From assembly GCF_019399235.1 (NCBI RefSeq), contig NZ_JAELVH010000008.1, forward strand, positions 1 through 56,134: a stretch of DNA of 56,134 bases, written 5' to 3'. A program made the translations under genes and the position numbers. This DNA comes from Streptomyces poriferorum. GTDB lineage: Bacteria > Actinomycetota > Actinomycetes > Streptomycetales > Streptomycetaceae. The notes under the pieces were generated by a model. The model was given only the letters and a program-made list of their open reading frames with translations, was not told where the DNA came from and ran no database searches. Shown here piece by piece: positions 25,403 to 34,449 of this stretch (position 1 is the stretch's first letter; each line of letters starts with the position of its first letter).

Positions 25403-26641
25403 GTGGCCCGACCAACGACGCCGCGGCGCGCGGAGGAGGCGCCGCGCCCGGAACCGGCGCCGTCCTCCGCCGCGGCGACCCCCGTGCCCTTCGGGCAGTT
25501 CATCGTGAAGGTGCACGGCCGCTGCAACCTGGCGTGCCGCTACTGCTACCTCTACGAGGGCCCCGACACGACCTGGCGGACCAGGCCCGCCGCCGCCTCG
25601 CCCGCAGTCCTCGACCACACCGCCGAGCGGATCGCCGAACACGCGGCCACCCACCGGCTGCGCCATGCCGCCCTCGTCCTGCACGGGGGCGAACCCCTCC
25701 TCGCCGGACCCGACCGGCTCGCCGCATTCGCCGACCGGGTACGGGAGCGGGTACCCGGCCACTGCACCGTCCACGCCACCGTGCAGACCAACGCCACCCT
25801 GCTCACCGACGCGAAGGCCGCCACCCTCGCCCGGCACGGCATCCGCATCGGCATCAGCCTGGACGGCGGCCTGGCCGCACACAACACCCTGCGCACCGAC
25901 CACGCGGGCCGCCCCTCCTGGCCCGCCGCCTCGCGCGGCGCCCGGCTGCTCGCCGACCGCCACCCGGAGGCGTACGCGGGCATCCTCACCGTCGTCGACC
26001 CGCGCACCGACCCGCTGGAGATGTACGAGTCACTGCTCGCCCTGCGCCCCCCGGCCCTGGACCTCCTGCTGCCGCACGGCAACTGGACCAGCCCGCCGCC
26101 GGGCCTGGCGGACCGGGCCGGTCCGCCCACCGGGCCGCGGCCGGGCAGCGCCACCCCGTACGGCGACTGGCTGTGTGCCGTCTTCGACCGCTGGTGGCCG
26201 GCCCCCCGGCGGGAGACCCGGATCAGGCTCTTCGAGGAGTGCATCGCCCTGCTCCTCGGACTGCCGGCTGCCACCGAGTCCCTCGGGCTCGACCCGGTCA
26301 ACGCGGTCGTGGTCGAGACGGACGGATCGATCGAACAGGTCGACTCCCTCAAGTCCGCCTACGACACCGCGGCCGCCACCGGACTCGACGTCTTCCGCCA
26401 CACCTTCGACGACGCACTGCGCCACCCCGGCGTCGTCGCACGTCAGGCAGGGGCCGGTGCACTCGCCGCCGTCTGTCGCGCCTGCCCGCTGCTGAACGTC
26501 TGCGGCGGCGGCCACTACGCCCACCGGTACCGCGCAGAGAACGGCTTCGTCAATCCGTCCGTCTACTGCGCCGACCTCGACCGGCTGGTCCGCCACGTGG
26601 CGGACCGGCTCGCCGACGCAACCGCAGGAGACCCCCCATGA
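25403..26641 (+). CDS. fxsB: FxsB-like radical SAM/SPASM peptide cyclophane synthase
   Basis: 412-residue radical SAM enzyme. The iron-sulfur motif is C41-N-L-A-C45-R-Y-C48, followed by a SAM-binding stretch HGGEPLLAGP. Cysteines of a SPASM-like domain lie near the end (VCRACPLLNVCGGGHY and NPSVYCADLDRL). FxsB enzymes form three-residue cyclophanes on the FxsA C-terminus. Start GTG 25403 is chosen because GGGGG lies 7 bases upstream; longer in-frame starts would read through the GC-rich gap. The stop overlaps the start of the HExxH gene (ATGA), so the two proteins are made together. In many relatives I expect both parts fused in one chain. Confidence 0.88.
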   Translation: MARPTTPRRAEEAPRPEPAPSSAAATPVPFGQFIVKVHGRCNLACRYCYLYEGPDTTWRTRPAAASPAVLDHTAERIAEHAATHRLRHAALVLHGGEPLLAGPDRLAAFADRVRERVPGHCTVHATVQTNATLLTDAKAATLARHGIRIGISLDGGLAAHNTLRTDHAGRPSWPAASRGARLLADRHPEAYAGILTVVDPRTDPLEMYESLLALRPPALDLLLPHGNWTSPPPGLADRAGPPTGPRPGSATPYGDWLCAVFDRWWPAPRRETRIRLFEECIALLLGLPAATESLGLDPVNAVVVETDGSIEQVDSLKSAYDTAAATGLDVFRHTFDDALRHPGVVARQAGAGALAAVCRACPLLNVCGGGHYAHRYRAENGFVNPSVYCADLDRLVRHVADRLADATAGDPP

Positions 26642-28029
26642 GCTCCGCCGTCCCCGACCGCGCCCTGCGCGAACTCGGCCGCACCGAAGGCACCGCAGAC
26701 ACCCTCGGCCTGCTCGTACGCGACCAGGACACCCGCCGCCTCGTCCTCCTCCGTGCCCTGCTCGACGCGGCAGCCGCAGCGCCCGTGACCCTGTGCCCAC
26801 CCCCACTGCTCGACCGGCTGCACACGGACTGGGCGCTGCTCGAAGCCGCCGAGCGCACCGATCGGGCCGCGGTGCGCACCGTGCTGTTCCACCCCATGAC
26901 GGGCCCCTGGGCGGAGGGCCTCCTGGCCGGTCTCACCACGCGGACCGCGGCGGGCCCCGACCTCCTCGCCGGCCTGGCCCATCTGACCGCCCTCGCCGCA
27001 GCGGCCGCGATCCGCGCCGGGATGCCCGTCACCGTCCGGCTCACGGCCCGCGGCGGACAGCTCTCCCTGCCCACACTCGGGGCGGTACGCGCCGAGGACG
27101 GACCGGCCGACGTCGCCTTCGAGGAAGGCGAGATGACCGCCCATCCGGTCGGCGGGCCAGCGCTGACGGTACGTGCCCAGCCGGACGGCACCCTGACCTC
27201 CGCCGACCCCCGCTGGCTCCCCGTGCTCATGCTGCACCCCGCACTGCCCGGCACCGGCCCCGTGCCCCTGGACGACGTCGACCCGTACCGCACCCGCGGA
27301 ACGGGCCTCGAACGGCACGGACTGAGCGCGGCCACTCATGTCGAAGACCAGGAACGCAAGGCCTGGATCGCGTCCTGGGCCGGAGTCGAACCGCTGCTCC
27401 GGCTCGGCGGCGAGCACCGGCTCACCGAAGCGGCCGTGCTGCTGCGCTGCCTCGTCCCGCTCGGCCCGCCACCCGGCTCGGGACCCACCGGCGAGGCGGC
27501 GGCCCACTGCAGCGGCACCCGGCGCGAGGCCTTCGGCGCGGTCCTCAGCAGCAAGCCCGCCACCCCCGCCTACTTCGCCTCGACGCTCGTCCACGAGCTC
27601 CAGCACACCAAGCTCGCCGCGCTCGGCGCCCTCGTCCCGCTGCACCACGAGGACGCCACGCCACGCCACTTCGCCCCCTGGCGCACCGATCCCAGGCCCT
27701 TCGACGGGCTGTTCCAGGGCGCCTACTCGCACCTCGCGCTCGCCGACTACTGGCAGCGATTCGCGCTCGGCGCCCGACGCGTGACCCATCGCGACCTGGC
27801 CTGGGCCGAACACGCCCGCTGCCGCCAGCAGGTCGGGGCCGTACTGCCCGTACTGGCCGGGTCGGCACAGCTGACCACCGAGGGACGCGTGCTCGTCAAC
27901 GAGATGATCACGCTCTACCACCGTCTGGAGGATTCGCCGCCACCCACGGGTCACCTCGCGCGCGCGGACGCGTACGTGAACACCACGAGGGTGATATGGC
28001 AGCAGAGGAACGGATCACCCAGGACCTGA
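26638..28029 (+). CDS. HExxH-motif peptide-modifying enzyme (2-oxoglutarate/HExxH type)
   Basis: 463-residue protein with the metal-binding motif H319-E-L-Q-H323 in TLVHELQHTKLAALGAL, the signature of the HEXXH-motif domain family now linked to 2-oxoglutarate-dependent peptide beta-hydroxylation. The N-terminal half is helical and Ala/Leu-rich. Being coupled to FxsB, its likely substrate is the same FxsA-like peptide. A zinc peptidase role is the older alternative reading of the motif. Start ATG 26638 overlaps the fxsB stop. An 81-bp gap separates it from the TIR-NB-ARC-TPR gene, so the block is probably one transcript. Confidence 0.85.
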   Translation: MSSAVPDRALRELGRTEGTADTLGLLVRDQDTRRLVLLRALLDAAAAAPVTLCPPPLLDRLHTDWALLEAAERTDRAAVRTVLFHPMTGPWAEGLLAGLTTRTAAGPDLLAGLAHLTALAAAAAIRAGMPVTVRLTARGGQLSLPTLGAVRAEDGPADVAFEEGEMTAHPVGGPALTVRAQPDGTLTSADPRWLPVLMLHPALPGTGPVPLDDVDPYRTRGTGLERHGLSAATHVEDQERKAWIASWAGVEPLLRLGGEHRLTEAAVLLRCLVPLGPPPGSGPTGEAAAHCSGTRREAFGAVLSSKPATPAYFASTLVHELQHTKLAALGALVPLHHEDATPRHFAPWRTDPRPFDGLFQGAYSHLALADYWQRFALGARRVTHRDLAWAEHARCRQQVGAVLPVLAGSAQLTTEGRVLVNEMITLYHRLEDSPPPTGHLARADAYVNTTRVIWQQRNGSPRT

Positions 28030-28110
28030 GCAGCCAGGTGATTCCGGCCGGAGCGAGCAAGCCCCGGTGTATCTTGAAAAGGCTCGCAACGATGTCAGGG
28101 AGACGGTTGA

Positions 28111-31104
28111 ATGCCCGGTACGCGTAAGCAAGTTGGAGCAATCGGGGCGCAGACCGTCACCCTCAGTTTCGCCGGGTTCAACCGGGCCTGGGCGGCGTGG
28201 ATCGCGGACCGTCTGGAGCGCCGCGGAGTGACGGTCGTCCAGCAGCGCTGGGACCCCCAGGTGGAGCTCCCGCTGGAGGACGCGTTGCAGGATCTGACGC
28301 TTTCCCGCGGCCGGGTCCTGGTCCTGCTCAGCGACTGGTACTTCCAGCTCGGCCCGCGCAGCCACGAGGAGTGGAACCGGGCCCTGCGCGAGGTCGTCGC
28401 CCCCGACCCCGACCGGTTCGCCGCGGTCTCCATCACGACCTCGGCCCTGCCCGGCGCCACATCGGTGTTCGGTGCCGCCGACCTCACCAACGTCGGCGCG
28501 GTCGAGGCCGAACGGCGACTGCTCGTACGCCTTGGCCTGCCCACGACCGCACTGCCCGAGGGCACCGAGGCCAGGACCGGTCCCCGCTTCCCGTTCGACA
28601 CCCCCGAGGTGTGGGGAGGCGTCCCGCGGCGCAACACCCGCTTCACCGGCCGCGAGGAACTGCTCAGCAAGGCCTACCAGGCGCTCCAGGACGCCGGGGC
28701 GGGCGCCGGTGTGGTCACGCTGCACGGCATGTCCGGCGTCGGCAAGACGCAGCTCGCCGCCGAGTACGTGTACCGGTTCGGCTCCGAGTACGACGTGGTG
28801 TGGTGGGTGCCCGCGGACCGGCGTGCGCTCTACCGGCAGAAGCTCGCCGAACTCGCCCCGGAACTCGGCCTGTCCACCGGCGCCGAGTACGGCGAACGCC
28901 TGCGCGCCGTCCGCGACTCACTGCGCCGCGGCGACCCGCACGGCCACTGGCTGCTGATCCTGGACGGCGCGGACGAACCCGACCAGATCTGGGACCTCGT
29001 CCCGACCGGCCCCGGGCACGTCCTGATCACCTCCCGCAACCCGGAGTGGAGCGAGCACAACAGCAACCTCGTCGAAGTACCGGTCTACGAACGCGACGAG
29101 TCGGTCGCCTTCATCCGCCGCCGCGCCCCCCGCCTCACCCACACCGAGGCGGACCGGCTCGCCGAGGCGCTGGAGGACCTCCCGCTGCTGCTCGACCAGA
29201 CCGCGGGCTGGCTGAACGACTCCGACATGTCGGTCGAGGAGTACATCGAACTCCTCGGCGGCGGCATCGACCAGGACGTCGTCAAGGTCTCCGCCGACTT
29301 CCCTCTCGCCTTCCAGACCGCCTGGTCGATACTGCTCAACAAACTCCGCGACACCGTCCCCGAGTCCGTCGACCTGCTGCGCCTGTGCAGCTTCTTCGCG
29401 CCCGGATCCATTCCCGTACGGCTGCTGAAGGAAATGCCGTCCGGGGAGCTGCCCGAACAGCTCTCGGGCCTGATGAACGACCCGCTGCTGTGGAACAAGG
29501 CGATCGGTCAGCTGCGCCAGTACTCCGTGGTCCGCCTGGAGTCCCACGACTCGATCATCGACGACGCGTCCTCGGGCGAGTCGATCTACCTGCACCGCAT
29601 GGTCCACCAGATCGTCCGCAAGGACATGCCGGACCAGGACCGCCGGGAGTTCATCGATGTCGTACGCCGAGCCCTGGCGGCCGCCGACCCCGGCCGCCCC
29701 ACGGACACCCGGCTGTGGCCCACGTACGCGGAGATCACCCCGCATCTGAAGTGGGCCGACGTCCTGCGCAGCACGGACCCCGCGGTGCAGAGCCTGGTGC
29801 TCAACTGCCTCCGCTACATGTACCTCTCGGGCGAGTACCGGGCCGGGATCAAGCTGGGCGCGCGTGCCATGGACGCCTGGCGGGAACTGCTGGGCGAGAA
29901 CCACCCGCGGGTGTGGGACCTCAGCTACCACTACGCGAACCTGCTGCGGGCGGTCGGTGACTACGCCGGAACGGAGGCCATCGAGCGGGCCGCCGTCGAC
30001 CATCTGCGGGCGGAGCGGGGCGCGCAGGACCTGGAGCATCTGCGCGCGGCCGGCGGTCTGGCGGCCGATCTGCGGGGGCTGGGGCGGTACGAAGAGGCCC
30101 TTGAGATGTCCGAGTGGATCCTGGGTGCCTACCGGGAGCTGCTGGGGGAGCAGGACTCGCGCACGCTGAACGCGCAGAACAACCTGGGTACGTCCCTGCG
30201 TCTCCTGGGCCGGTACAAGGAAGCGCTGGAGCTCAACAGGCGCACGCTGGAAGCACGTCGGCAATTGCTCCGCCACCGCCACAGCTGGACGCTCTACTCG
30301 GAGGTCAACTACGCCACCGACCTGCGTCTGCTCGGCCGGTACGACGAGGCCGAATCACTCCAGACCCAGAGCGCCCGGGTGCACAGCATCGTGATGGGCC
30401 AGGACAACCCGCAGACCCTGCGGGCCGAGCACAACCTCGCCCTCTGCCTGTACCGCACCGGCAAGCGGGCCGAGGCCGCGGAGCTGTTCACCCGGGTGCT
30501 GGAACGGGGCGAGCGGGTTCTGGGTGAGGAGGACCCGCTGACCATGATGTTCGCGGCCAGTCAGAGCTTCTTCGCTCGCGAACACGCCGACATCGACCAG
30601 GCTCGGGCCATAAGTGAGAAGGTCGTGAGTGGCTATGTCGACATGCTCGGTGAGGAGCATCCGTATGTCGCGGGCACCCGGGCCAACCATGCGCTGATCC
30701 TGCGTAACGTCGGCGAGCGGGACCACGCGCACCATCTACTGGAGGAAGCGCTCACCGATATGGGCCGGGCCGTGGGCGAGAACCACCCCTGGACCCTGGG
30801 CTGCGCGATCAACGCCTCGGCCCTGCGGAATCTCGTGGGTGACCCGGAGTCCGCCGCCGCGCTGACGGACGCGATCAGCACTCGGGCCATCGAGGTGCTC
30901 GGCCGGACCCACCCACTGACGCTCTCCGCCCGCATCGCACACGCGGCGGATCTGCGGGGCCTCCGTGACCTGCGGCACGCGGACAAGATCGAGTCGGAGG
31001 CGCTGGACGACCTGGGGAAGACCTTGGGTGCGCAACACGTCCACACCGTGTCGGCACGGTCCCGCATCCGGCCCTACTGGGACTTCGAGCCACAGATGAT
31101 CTGA
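28111..31104 (+). CDS. TIR-NB-ARC-TPR receptor, FxsT-like (copy 1)
   Basis: 997-residue STAND protein. The N-terminal TIR-like domain (about 14-160) has VTLSFAGFNRAWAAWIADRL and SDWYFQLGPRSHEEWNRAL, the latter with the conserved acidic-W pair near the NADase glutamate position of TIR domains. The NB-ARC NTPase (about 185-500) has P-loop G206-M-S-G-V-G-K212-T and Walker B-like HWLLILDGADEP. The C-terminal half is about eight 42-residue TPRs. It belongs to the tetratricopeptide proteins of FxSxx-COOH systems. The sensor is probably the TPR array and the output the TIR domain. AGGGAG precedes ATG 28111. Its NB-ARC DNA is nearly identical to copy 2 at 35713-39138. Confidence 0.88.
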   Translation: MPGTRKQVGAIGAQTVTLSFAGFNRAWAAWIADRLERRGVTVVQQRWDPQVELPLEDALQDLTLSRGRVLVLLSDWYFQLGPRSHEEWNRALREVVAPDPDRFAAVSITTSALPGATSVFGAADLTNVGAVEAERRLLVRLGLPTTALPEGTEARTGPRFPFDTPEVWGGVPRRNTRFTGREELLSKAYQALQDAGAGAGVVTLHGMSGVGKTQLAAEYVYRFGSEYDVVWWVPADRRALYRQKLAELAPELGLSTGAEYGERLRAVRDSLRRGDPHGHWLLILDGADEPDQIWDLVPTGPGHVLITSRNPEWSEHNSNLVEVPVYERDESVAFIRRRAPRLTHTEADRLAEALEDLPLLLDQTAGWLNDSDMSVEEYIELLGGGIDQDVVKVSADFPLAFQTAWSILLNKLRDTVPESVDLLRLCSFFAPGSIPVRLLKEMPSGELPEQLSGLMNDPLLWNKAIGQLRQYSVVRLESHDSIIDDASSGESIYLHRMVHQIVRKDMPDQDRREFIDVVRRALAAADPGRPTDTRLWPTYAEITPHLKWADVLRSTDPAVQSLVLNCLRYMYLSGEYRAGIKLGARAMDAWRELLGENHPRVWDLSYHYANLLRAVGDYAGTEAIERAAVDHLRAERGAQDLEHLRAAGGLAADLRGLGRYEEALEMSEWILGAYRELLGEQDSRTLNAQNNLGTSLRLLGRYKEALELNRRTLEARRQLLRHRHSWTLYSEVNYATDLRLLGRYDEAESLQTQSARVHSIVMGQDNPQTLRAEHNLALCLYRTGKRAEAAELFTRVLERGERVLGEEDPLTMMFAASQSFFAREHADIDQARAISEKVVSGYVDMLGEEHPYVAGTRANHALILRNVGERDHAHHLLEEALTDMGRAVGENHPWTLGCAINASALRNLVGDPESAAALTDAISTRAIEVLGRTHPLTLSARIAHAADLRGLRDLRHADKIESEALDDLGKTLGAQHVHTVSARSRIRPYWDFEPQMI

Positions 31105-31117
31105 TCTCGTAGATTCA

Positions 31118-31149
31118 TTGATGCAACGTCAGTACCCTTGTTTTATAAG
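31118..31149 (+). promoter_or_regulatory. Possible internal promoter for cassette C
   Basis: The 69-bp gap after the first receptor is strikingly AT-rich for this genome. It holds TTGATG (31118-31123) and TATAAG (31144-31149), 20 bases apart, which is long for a promoter. ACCCTT/AAGGG around the T-rich loop (31134-31151) could alternatively be a small terminator of cassette B. Confidence 0.35.
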
Positions 31150-31173
31150 GGGGTTGAGCATCCAGGGGGGCGC

Positions 31174-31587
31174 ATGACAGTCGTGGTGGGTACGGTGGTA
31201 CCCGGCGAGGACGGTCCGATACCGGTCGTGGTGGACGCCGAGGCGTACACCACGCCCCAGGCGCCCGTCACTGACGCCGACTCGTTGTACGGGAGCGTGG
31301 ACACCCGGGACGGCGCCGGTGCCGCCCGGCGCGCGCTGGGAGCGGCCGGCGATCTGTACGGGGACGGCCTCGACCTCGCCCGGCGCTGCGCCTCGCAGGC
31401 CATGCGCAGGCTGGGCGACCTCGGGGACGGTCTGCGGCCCGACGAGGTCGAACTCCAGGTCGGCATCACCTTCGAGGCGGGCATGGCCGCCGTGGTGAAG
31501 GCCGGCGCGGAGGCGCAGATCCAGGTCACCTTCCGCTGGCAGCCGGGGCGCGAGGAGCAGGCGACCGCGGTGGTGGCCCCGTCGTGA
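31174..31587 (+). CDS. Trypco1 (CU044_2847-like) protein of cassette C
   Basis: 137-residue protein consisting essentially of the trypsin-co-occurring domain 1, with the shared end RPDEVELQVGITFEAGMAAVVKAGAEAQIQVTFRW; compare RPDEVSVEFGIELTAKSGKVV in the cassette A paralogue. It lacks the proline-rich tail. ATG 31174 is preferred over in-frame ATG 31138 because GGGGGG lies just upstream. Probable adaptor of the CHAT protease/ATPase system downstream. Confidence 0.82.
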   Translation: MTVVVGTVVPGEDGPIPVVVDAEAYTTPQAPVTDADSLYGSVDTRDGAGAARRALGAAGDLYGDGLDLARRCASQAMRRLGDLGDGLRPDEVELQVGITFEAGMAAVVKAGAEAQIQVTFRWQPGREEQATAVVAPS

Positions 31588-31613
31588 GCGGGGCGGCCGG
31601 GGAGGGGTCGCCG

Positions 31614-32531
31614 ATGGCGATCCTCCCGTACAGCCGTGTCGTCGGGCAGGACGATCTGAAGCTGGCCCTGGAGCTGAACTTCATCGCTCCGGGCATCGGC
31701 GGCGTCCTCATCGCGGGGCAACGCGGCACGGCCAAGTCCACCGTGGTGCGGGCCTTCGCGCTGATGACCGGCGACCGGCTCCCCGTCACCCTGCCGATCA
31801 ACGCGACCGACGACCGGGTGCTCGGCGGCTGGCAGCTGGACGCGCTGATGCGCGGCGATGCGAAGCGGCAGCCGGGACTGCTCGAAGAAGCCCACGAGAA
31901 GGGGCTGTTGTACGTGGACGAGGTCAACCTCCTGGACGACCACATCGTCAACATCATCCTCGACGTGGCCTCGACGGGCGTGCTGTCCGTCCAACGCGAA
32001 GGCATCGACACCAGGTCCCATGTCTCCTTCGGGCTGGTCGGCACGATGAACCCCGAGGAGGGCAGCCTGCGTGCCCAATTGCTCGACCGGTTCGGGCTGA
32101 TGGTGGCCCCGGCCGAACTCGGCATCGAGGAACGGCACCTGATGATCACCACCGTGCTCACCTTCGAGGAGGAACGGCTGGTCCCCGATTCCGACTGGAT
32201 CCGGTCCGCGGAGGAGGACAACCGGCAGCTGCGCGAAGAGCTGCTGGCAGCGCGGAACCGGTTGCCCGCCGTCCGGCTGGACACGGACATCAGCAGGCTG
32301 TGCGCCCAGGCCGCGGCGCGGACGAAGGCGGTCGGGCAGCGCGGAGACCTGGTGATGGCCAAGGCCGCGCGGGCCCTGGCCGCCAGGGAGGGGACGCAGA
32401 GCGTGGAGCCCGGGCAGGTGCGCCGGGTGCTGCCGTTCGCCCTGCGCCACCGGAGGCCCGACTCCGTTCACGGCTCGGAGCCCGCCTGGGGGCCGGACGA
32501 GGAAGCCGCTCTCGACGAGCTGTTCGGCTGA
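31614..32531 (+). CDS. ChlI-like (magnesium chelatase-type) AAA+ ATPase
   Basis: 305-residue AAA+ ATPase of the MoxR/ChlI clade. The core begins at once (YSRVVGQDDLKLALELN). Walker A is G35-Q-R-G-T-A-K41-S-T, Walker B is LLYVDEVNLLDD with D102 and E103, and the family insert and sensor are VGTMNPEEGSLRAQLLDRFGL. No tetrapyrrole genes are nearby, so it is not a metal chelatase but the ATPase partner of the next gene's vWA protein. ATG 31614 has an excellent GGGAGGGG site. An in-frame GTG at 31584, overlapping the previous stop, is the alternative start. Confidence 0.88.
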   Translation: MAILPYSRVVGQDDLKLALELNFIAPGIGGVLIAGQRGTAKSTVVRAFALMTGDRLPVTLPINATDDRVLGGWQLDALMRGDAKRQPGLLEEAHEKGLLYVDEVNLLDDHIVNIILDVASTGVLSVQREGIDTRSHVSFGLVGTMNPEEGSLRAQLLDRFGLMVAPAELGIEERHLMITTVLTFEEERLVPDSDWIRSAEEDNRQLREELLAARNRLPAVRLDTDISRLCAQAAARTKAVGQRGDLVMAKAARALAAREGTQSVEPGQVRRVLPFALRHRRPDSVHGSEPAWGPDEEAALDELFG

Positions 32532-32538
32532 GTCGCGG

Positions 32539-34449
32539 ATGTCCGGACGGCCTGTGCAGACCCAGGACCCCGGGGAGGGGGACGACGACTCCCTCCGGCT
32601 TCTGGCCGCGCTGGTCTGTTCCGCCCTGGAACCGTCCCTGACGGGAGTCCTCCTCTTCGACTGCCCGCCCCAGCACCTCGCCTCCGTCCGCGAGGCGTTC
32701 GCCCAGGTGCTGGGCCGGGCCGCGGGACACCCCTCGGGTCTCACGGTGCCGCAGACGGTGCTCGACGCGGCCACGGTCGACGAGGACCTGTGGGTACGGC
32801 CCCGCGCGCACCGCGGTCCGGGAGGCATCGAGTTCACCTTCGGGCCCGGGCCGCTGGCCGGGACGGGGAAGGGGCCGCAGGTCGTCGTCGTGCCCGACCT
32901 GGCCCGGCTGAGCGTGCCGGGCATGCGGGCCGCCGTGCAGCTCCTGGGGGCGGACACGGCCACGCTCGAACACTCCGGCATCCGGAACCGATGGCGGCCG
33001 CACGCCCGATGGCTGGCATGCTGCCGGTCCGAGGACGCCGAGCTCATCCCGCCGCACCTGCTGGACCGCTTCCCCGTCCGCCTCGCCGTCCCGGGGCTGC
33101 AACCGCGGCCGGGCCCCGACCCCCTCGGCAGCCTGCCCCCGGAATGGTCCGCCGCACTCGACCCGGCGACCCCGCGCACCCGCGTCACGCTCACCGACTC
33201 GTTCGCCCCCGCGGTGCTGCAACACCTGGAGGACCACGAGAGCGACGGGCACCGCCGTGCGCTCGCCCTGGCCCGGATCGCCCGCGCCCTGGCCCGGCTG
33301 GACGGCGGCGCACCCCTCGGCGGCCCGCTCCGGGGCACCGCAGCCCACGTCGGCCGGGCCGCCCGGCTGATTCGCCTCCGTACCGTCGACCGCTCTGAGC
33401 CACCCCCGGAAGGAAGCCCGGAGCCGCAGGCCGGTGCGCGCCCCGACACAGCCCCGGACCCTCTCCGCCCTGGGTCGGTGCGGCCTTCGGGAGGCGGTAC
33501 GGAACCGGGCATCCCAGTGCACGACCCCCAGTCCGAAGTCCCGCTCGGACTGGGCCCGGTGACCGAAGGACGGCCGGCCACCGGCAACCCCTACCCGGAG
33601 GACAACGTGGGCCCCGGCCCGGACCGGGCCGCCCTCCGGGCCCCCGCCCGGCGCACTGCGGGCGCCCGTGCCGCACGGGGCCCGGTGGTGGGGGTGCGGC
33701 GCGCCCGTGACCTGTGGGACCTGGCTCCGTCCCGTACCGCGATGGAGGCCGCGAAGTACCGGGCGCACCGGGGCGGCAGCGGCCCGCTGCAGATCTACCC
33801 GCAGGACCTGCGGGGCTACGTGCGGGCGCCCGAACCTGTCCGCGTGCTCACCCTCCTCCTCGACCACACCTGTCGCGGGGACTGGGACTGGTCGGCGACG
33901 CTTGAGCCGTTCCTGCACTGGGCCTACGTCACCCGGGCGTCCGTCCAGGTCGTCGAGGTCGGTGGGGAGGGCGAGGCGAACGAGCTCCGGGCCGGGGCGT
34001 TCACCGCCCGCTCCACCCGCGACCCGAGGATCGCTGCCGCGCTGGCCCGCGGGCCCGGCCGCGCGACCCCGCTCGCGGACGGCCTCGACCGGGCCGGACA
34101 CGCACTGCGCCGCGCGTTCCGGCATCACCGCGCCGGTCCCGTCGAGGCGTTGCTGGTCGTGGTCACCGACGGCCGCGGCAACGTTCCGCTGGCAGTGAGC
34201 CGCTCCGGCGTCCCTTCTCGGGGCCCGGTGCAACGGGCCGGGGTGGACGACGCGTTGGCCGTCGCCGATCGCATCCGCGCCCTGGGCCGGAGCCGGTTGC
34301 ACAGTGTGGTCGTCGACCCGGGCCGCCACCCGTACACCCGTCTGCCGGCCATGCTGGCCGAAGCCCTGGGCTGCGGGGTCGTAGCAGGACGGACGGCCCC
34401 GGCGGGGCGGAGTCCGTGGACGGCGTCGCAGGGGGCGAAGCGTGGGTGA
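32539..34449 (+). CDS. ChlD-like vWA protein
   Basis: 636-residue protein. The N-terminal 280 residues resemble a degenerate ChlI-like ATPase without a clear P-loop (for example GPQVVVVPDLARLSVPGMRAAVQLL and LLDRFPVRLAVPGL). A Pro/Gly/acidic linker follows (about 285-395), then a vWA domain (about 430-620). The metal-site D-x-S-x-S is altered to D-H-T-C-R, while the later Thr (RATPLADGL) and Asp (VVTDGRGN) are kept. ChlD proteins act as platforms for ChlI ATPases; this one would couple the upstream ATPase to the CHAT protease. The ribosome site before ATG 32539 is weak, and translation may depend on the preceding gene. Confidence 0.85.
   Translation: MSGRPVQTQDPGEGDDDSLRLLAALVCSALEPSLTGVLLFDCPPQHLASVREAFAQVLGRAAGHPSGLTVPQTVLDAATVDEDLWVRPRAHRGPGGIEFTFGPGPLAGTGKGPQVVVVPDLARLSVPGMRAAVQLLGADTATLEHSGIRNRWRPHARWLACCRSEDAELIPPHLLDRFPVRLAVPGLQPRPGPDPLGSLPPEWSAALDPATPRTRVTLTDSFAPAVLQHLEDHESDGHRRALALARIARALARLDGGAPLGGPLRGTAAHVGRAARLIRLRTVDRSEPPPEGSPEPQAGARPDTAPDPLRPGSVRPSGGGTEPGIPVHDPQSEVPLGLGPVTEGRPATGNPYPEDNVGPGPDRAALRAPARRTAGARAARGPVVGVRRARDLWDLAPSRTAMEAAKYRAHRGGSGPLQIYPQDLRGYVRAPEPVRVLTLLLDHTCRGDWDWSATLEPFLHWAYVTRASVQVVEVGGEGEANELRAGAFTARSTRDPRIAAALARGPGRATPLADGLDRAGHALRRAFRHHRAGPVEALLVVVTDGRGNVPLAVSRSGVPSRGPVQRAGVDDALAVADRIRALGRSRLHSVVVDPGRHPYTRLPAMLAEALGCGVVAGRTAPAGRSPWTASQGAKRG

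Noticed and set aside
31614..34449. Magnesium or cobalt chelatase subunits (tetrapyrrole/cobalamin biosynthesis)
   Set aside because: The ChlI/ChlD similarity is real, but there is no large chelatase subunit or pathway gene nearby, the vWA metal site is degenerate, and the neighbours are a CHAT protease and STAND receptors.
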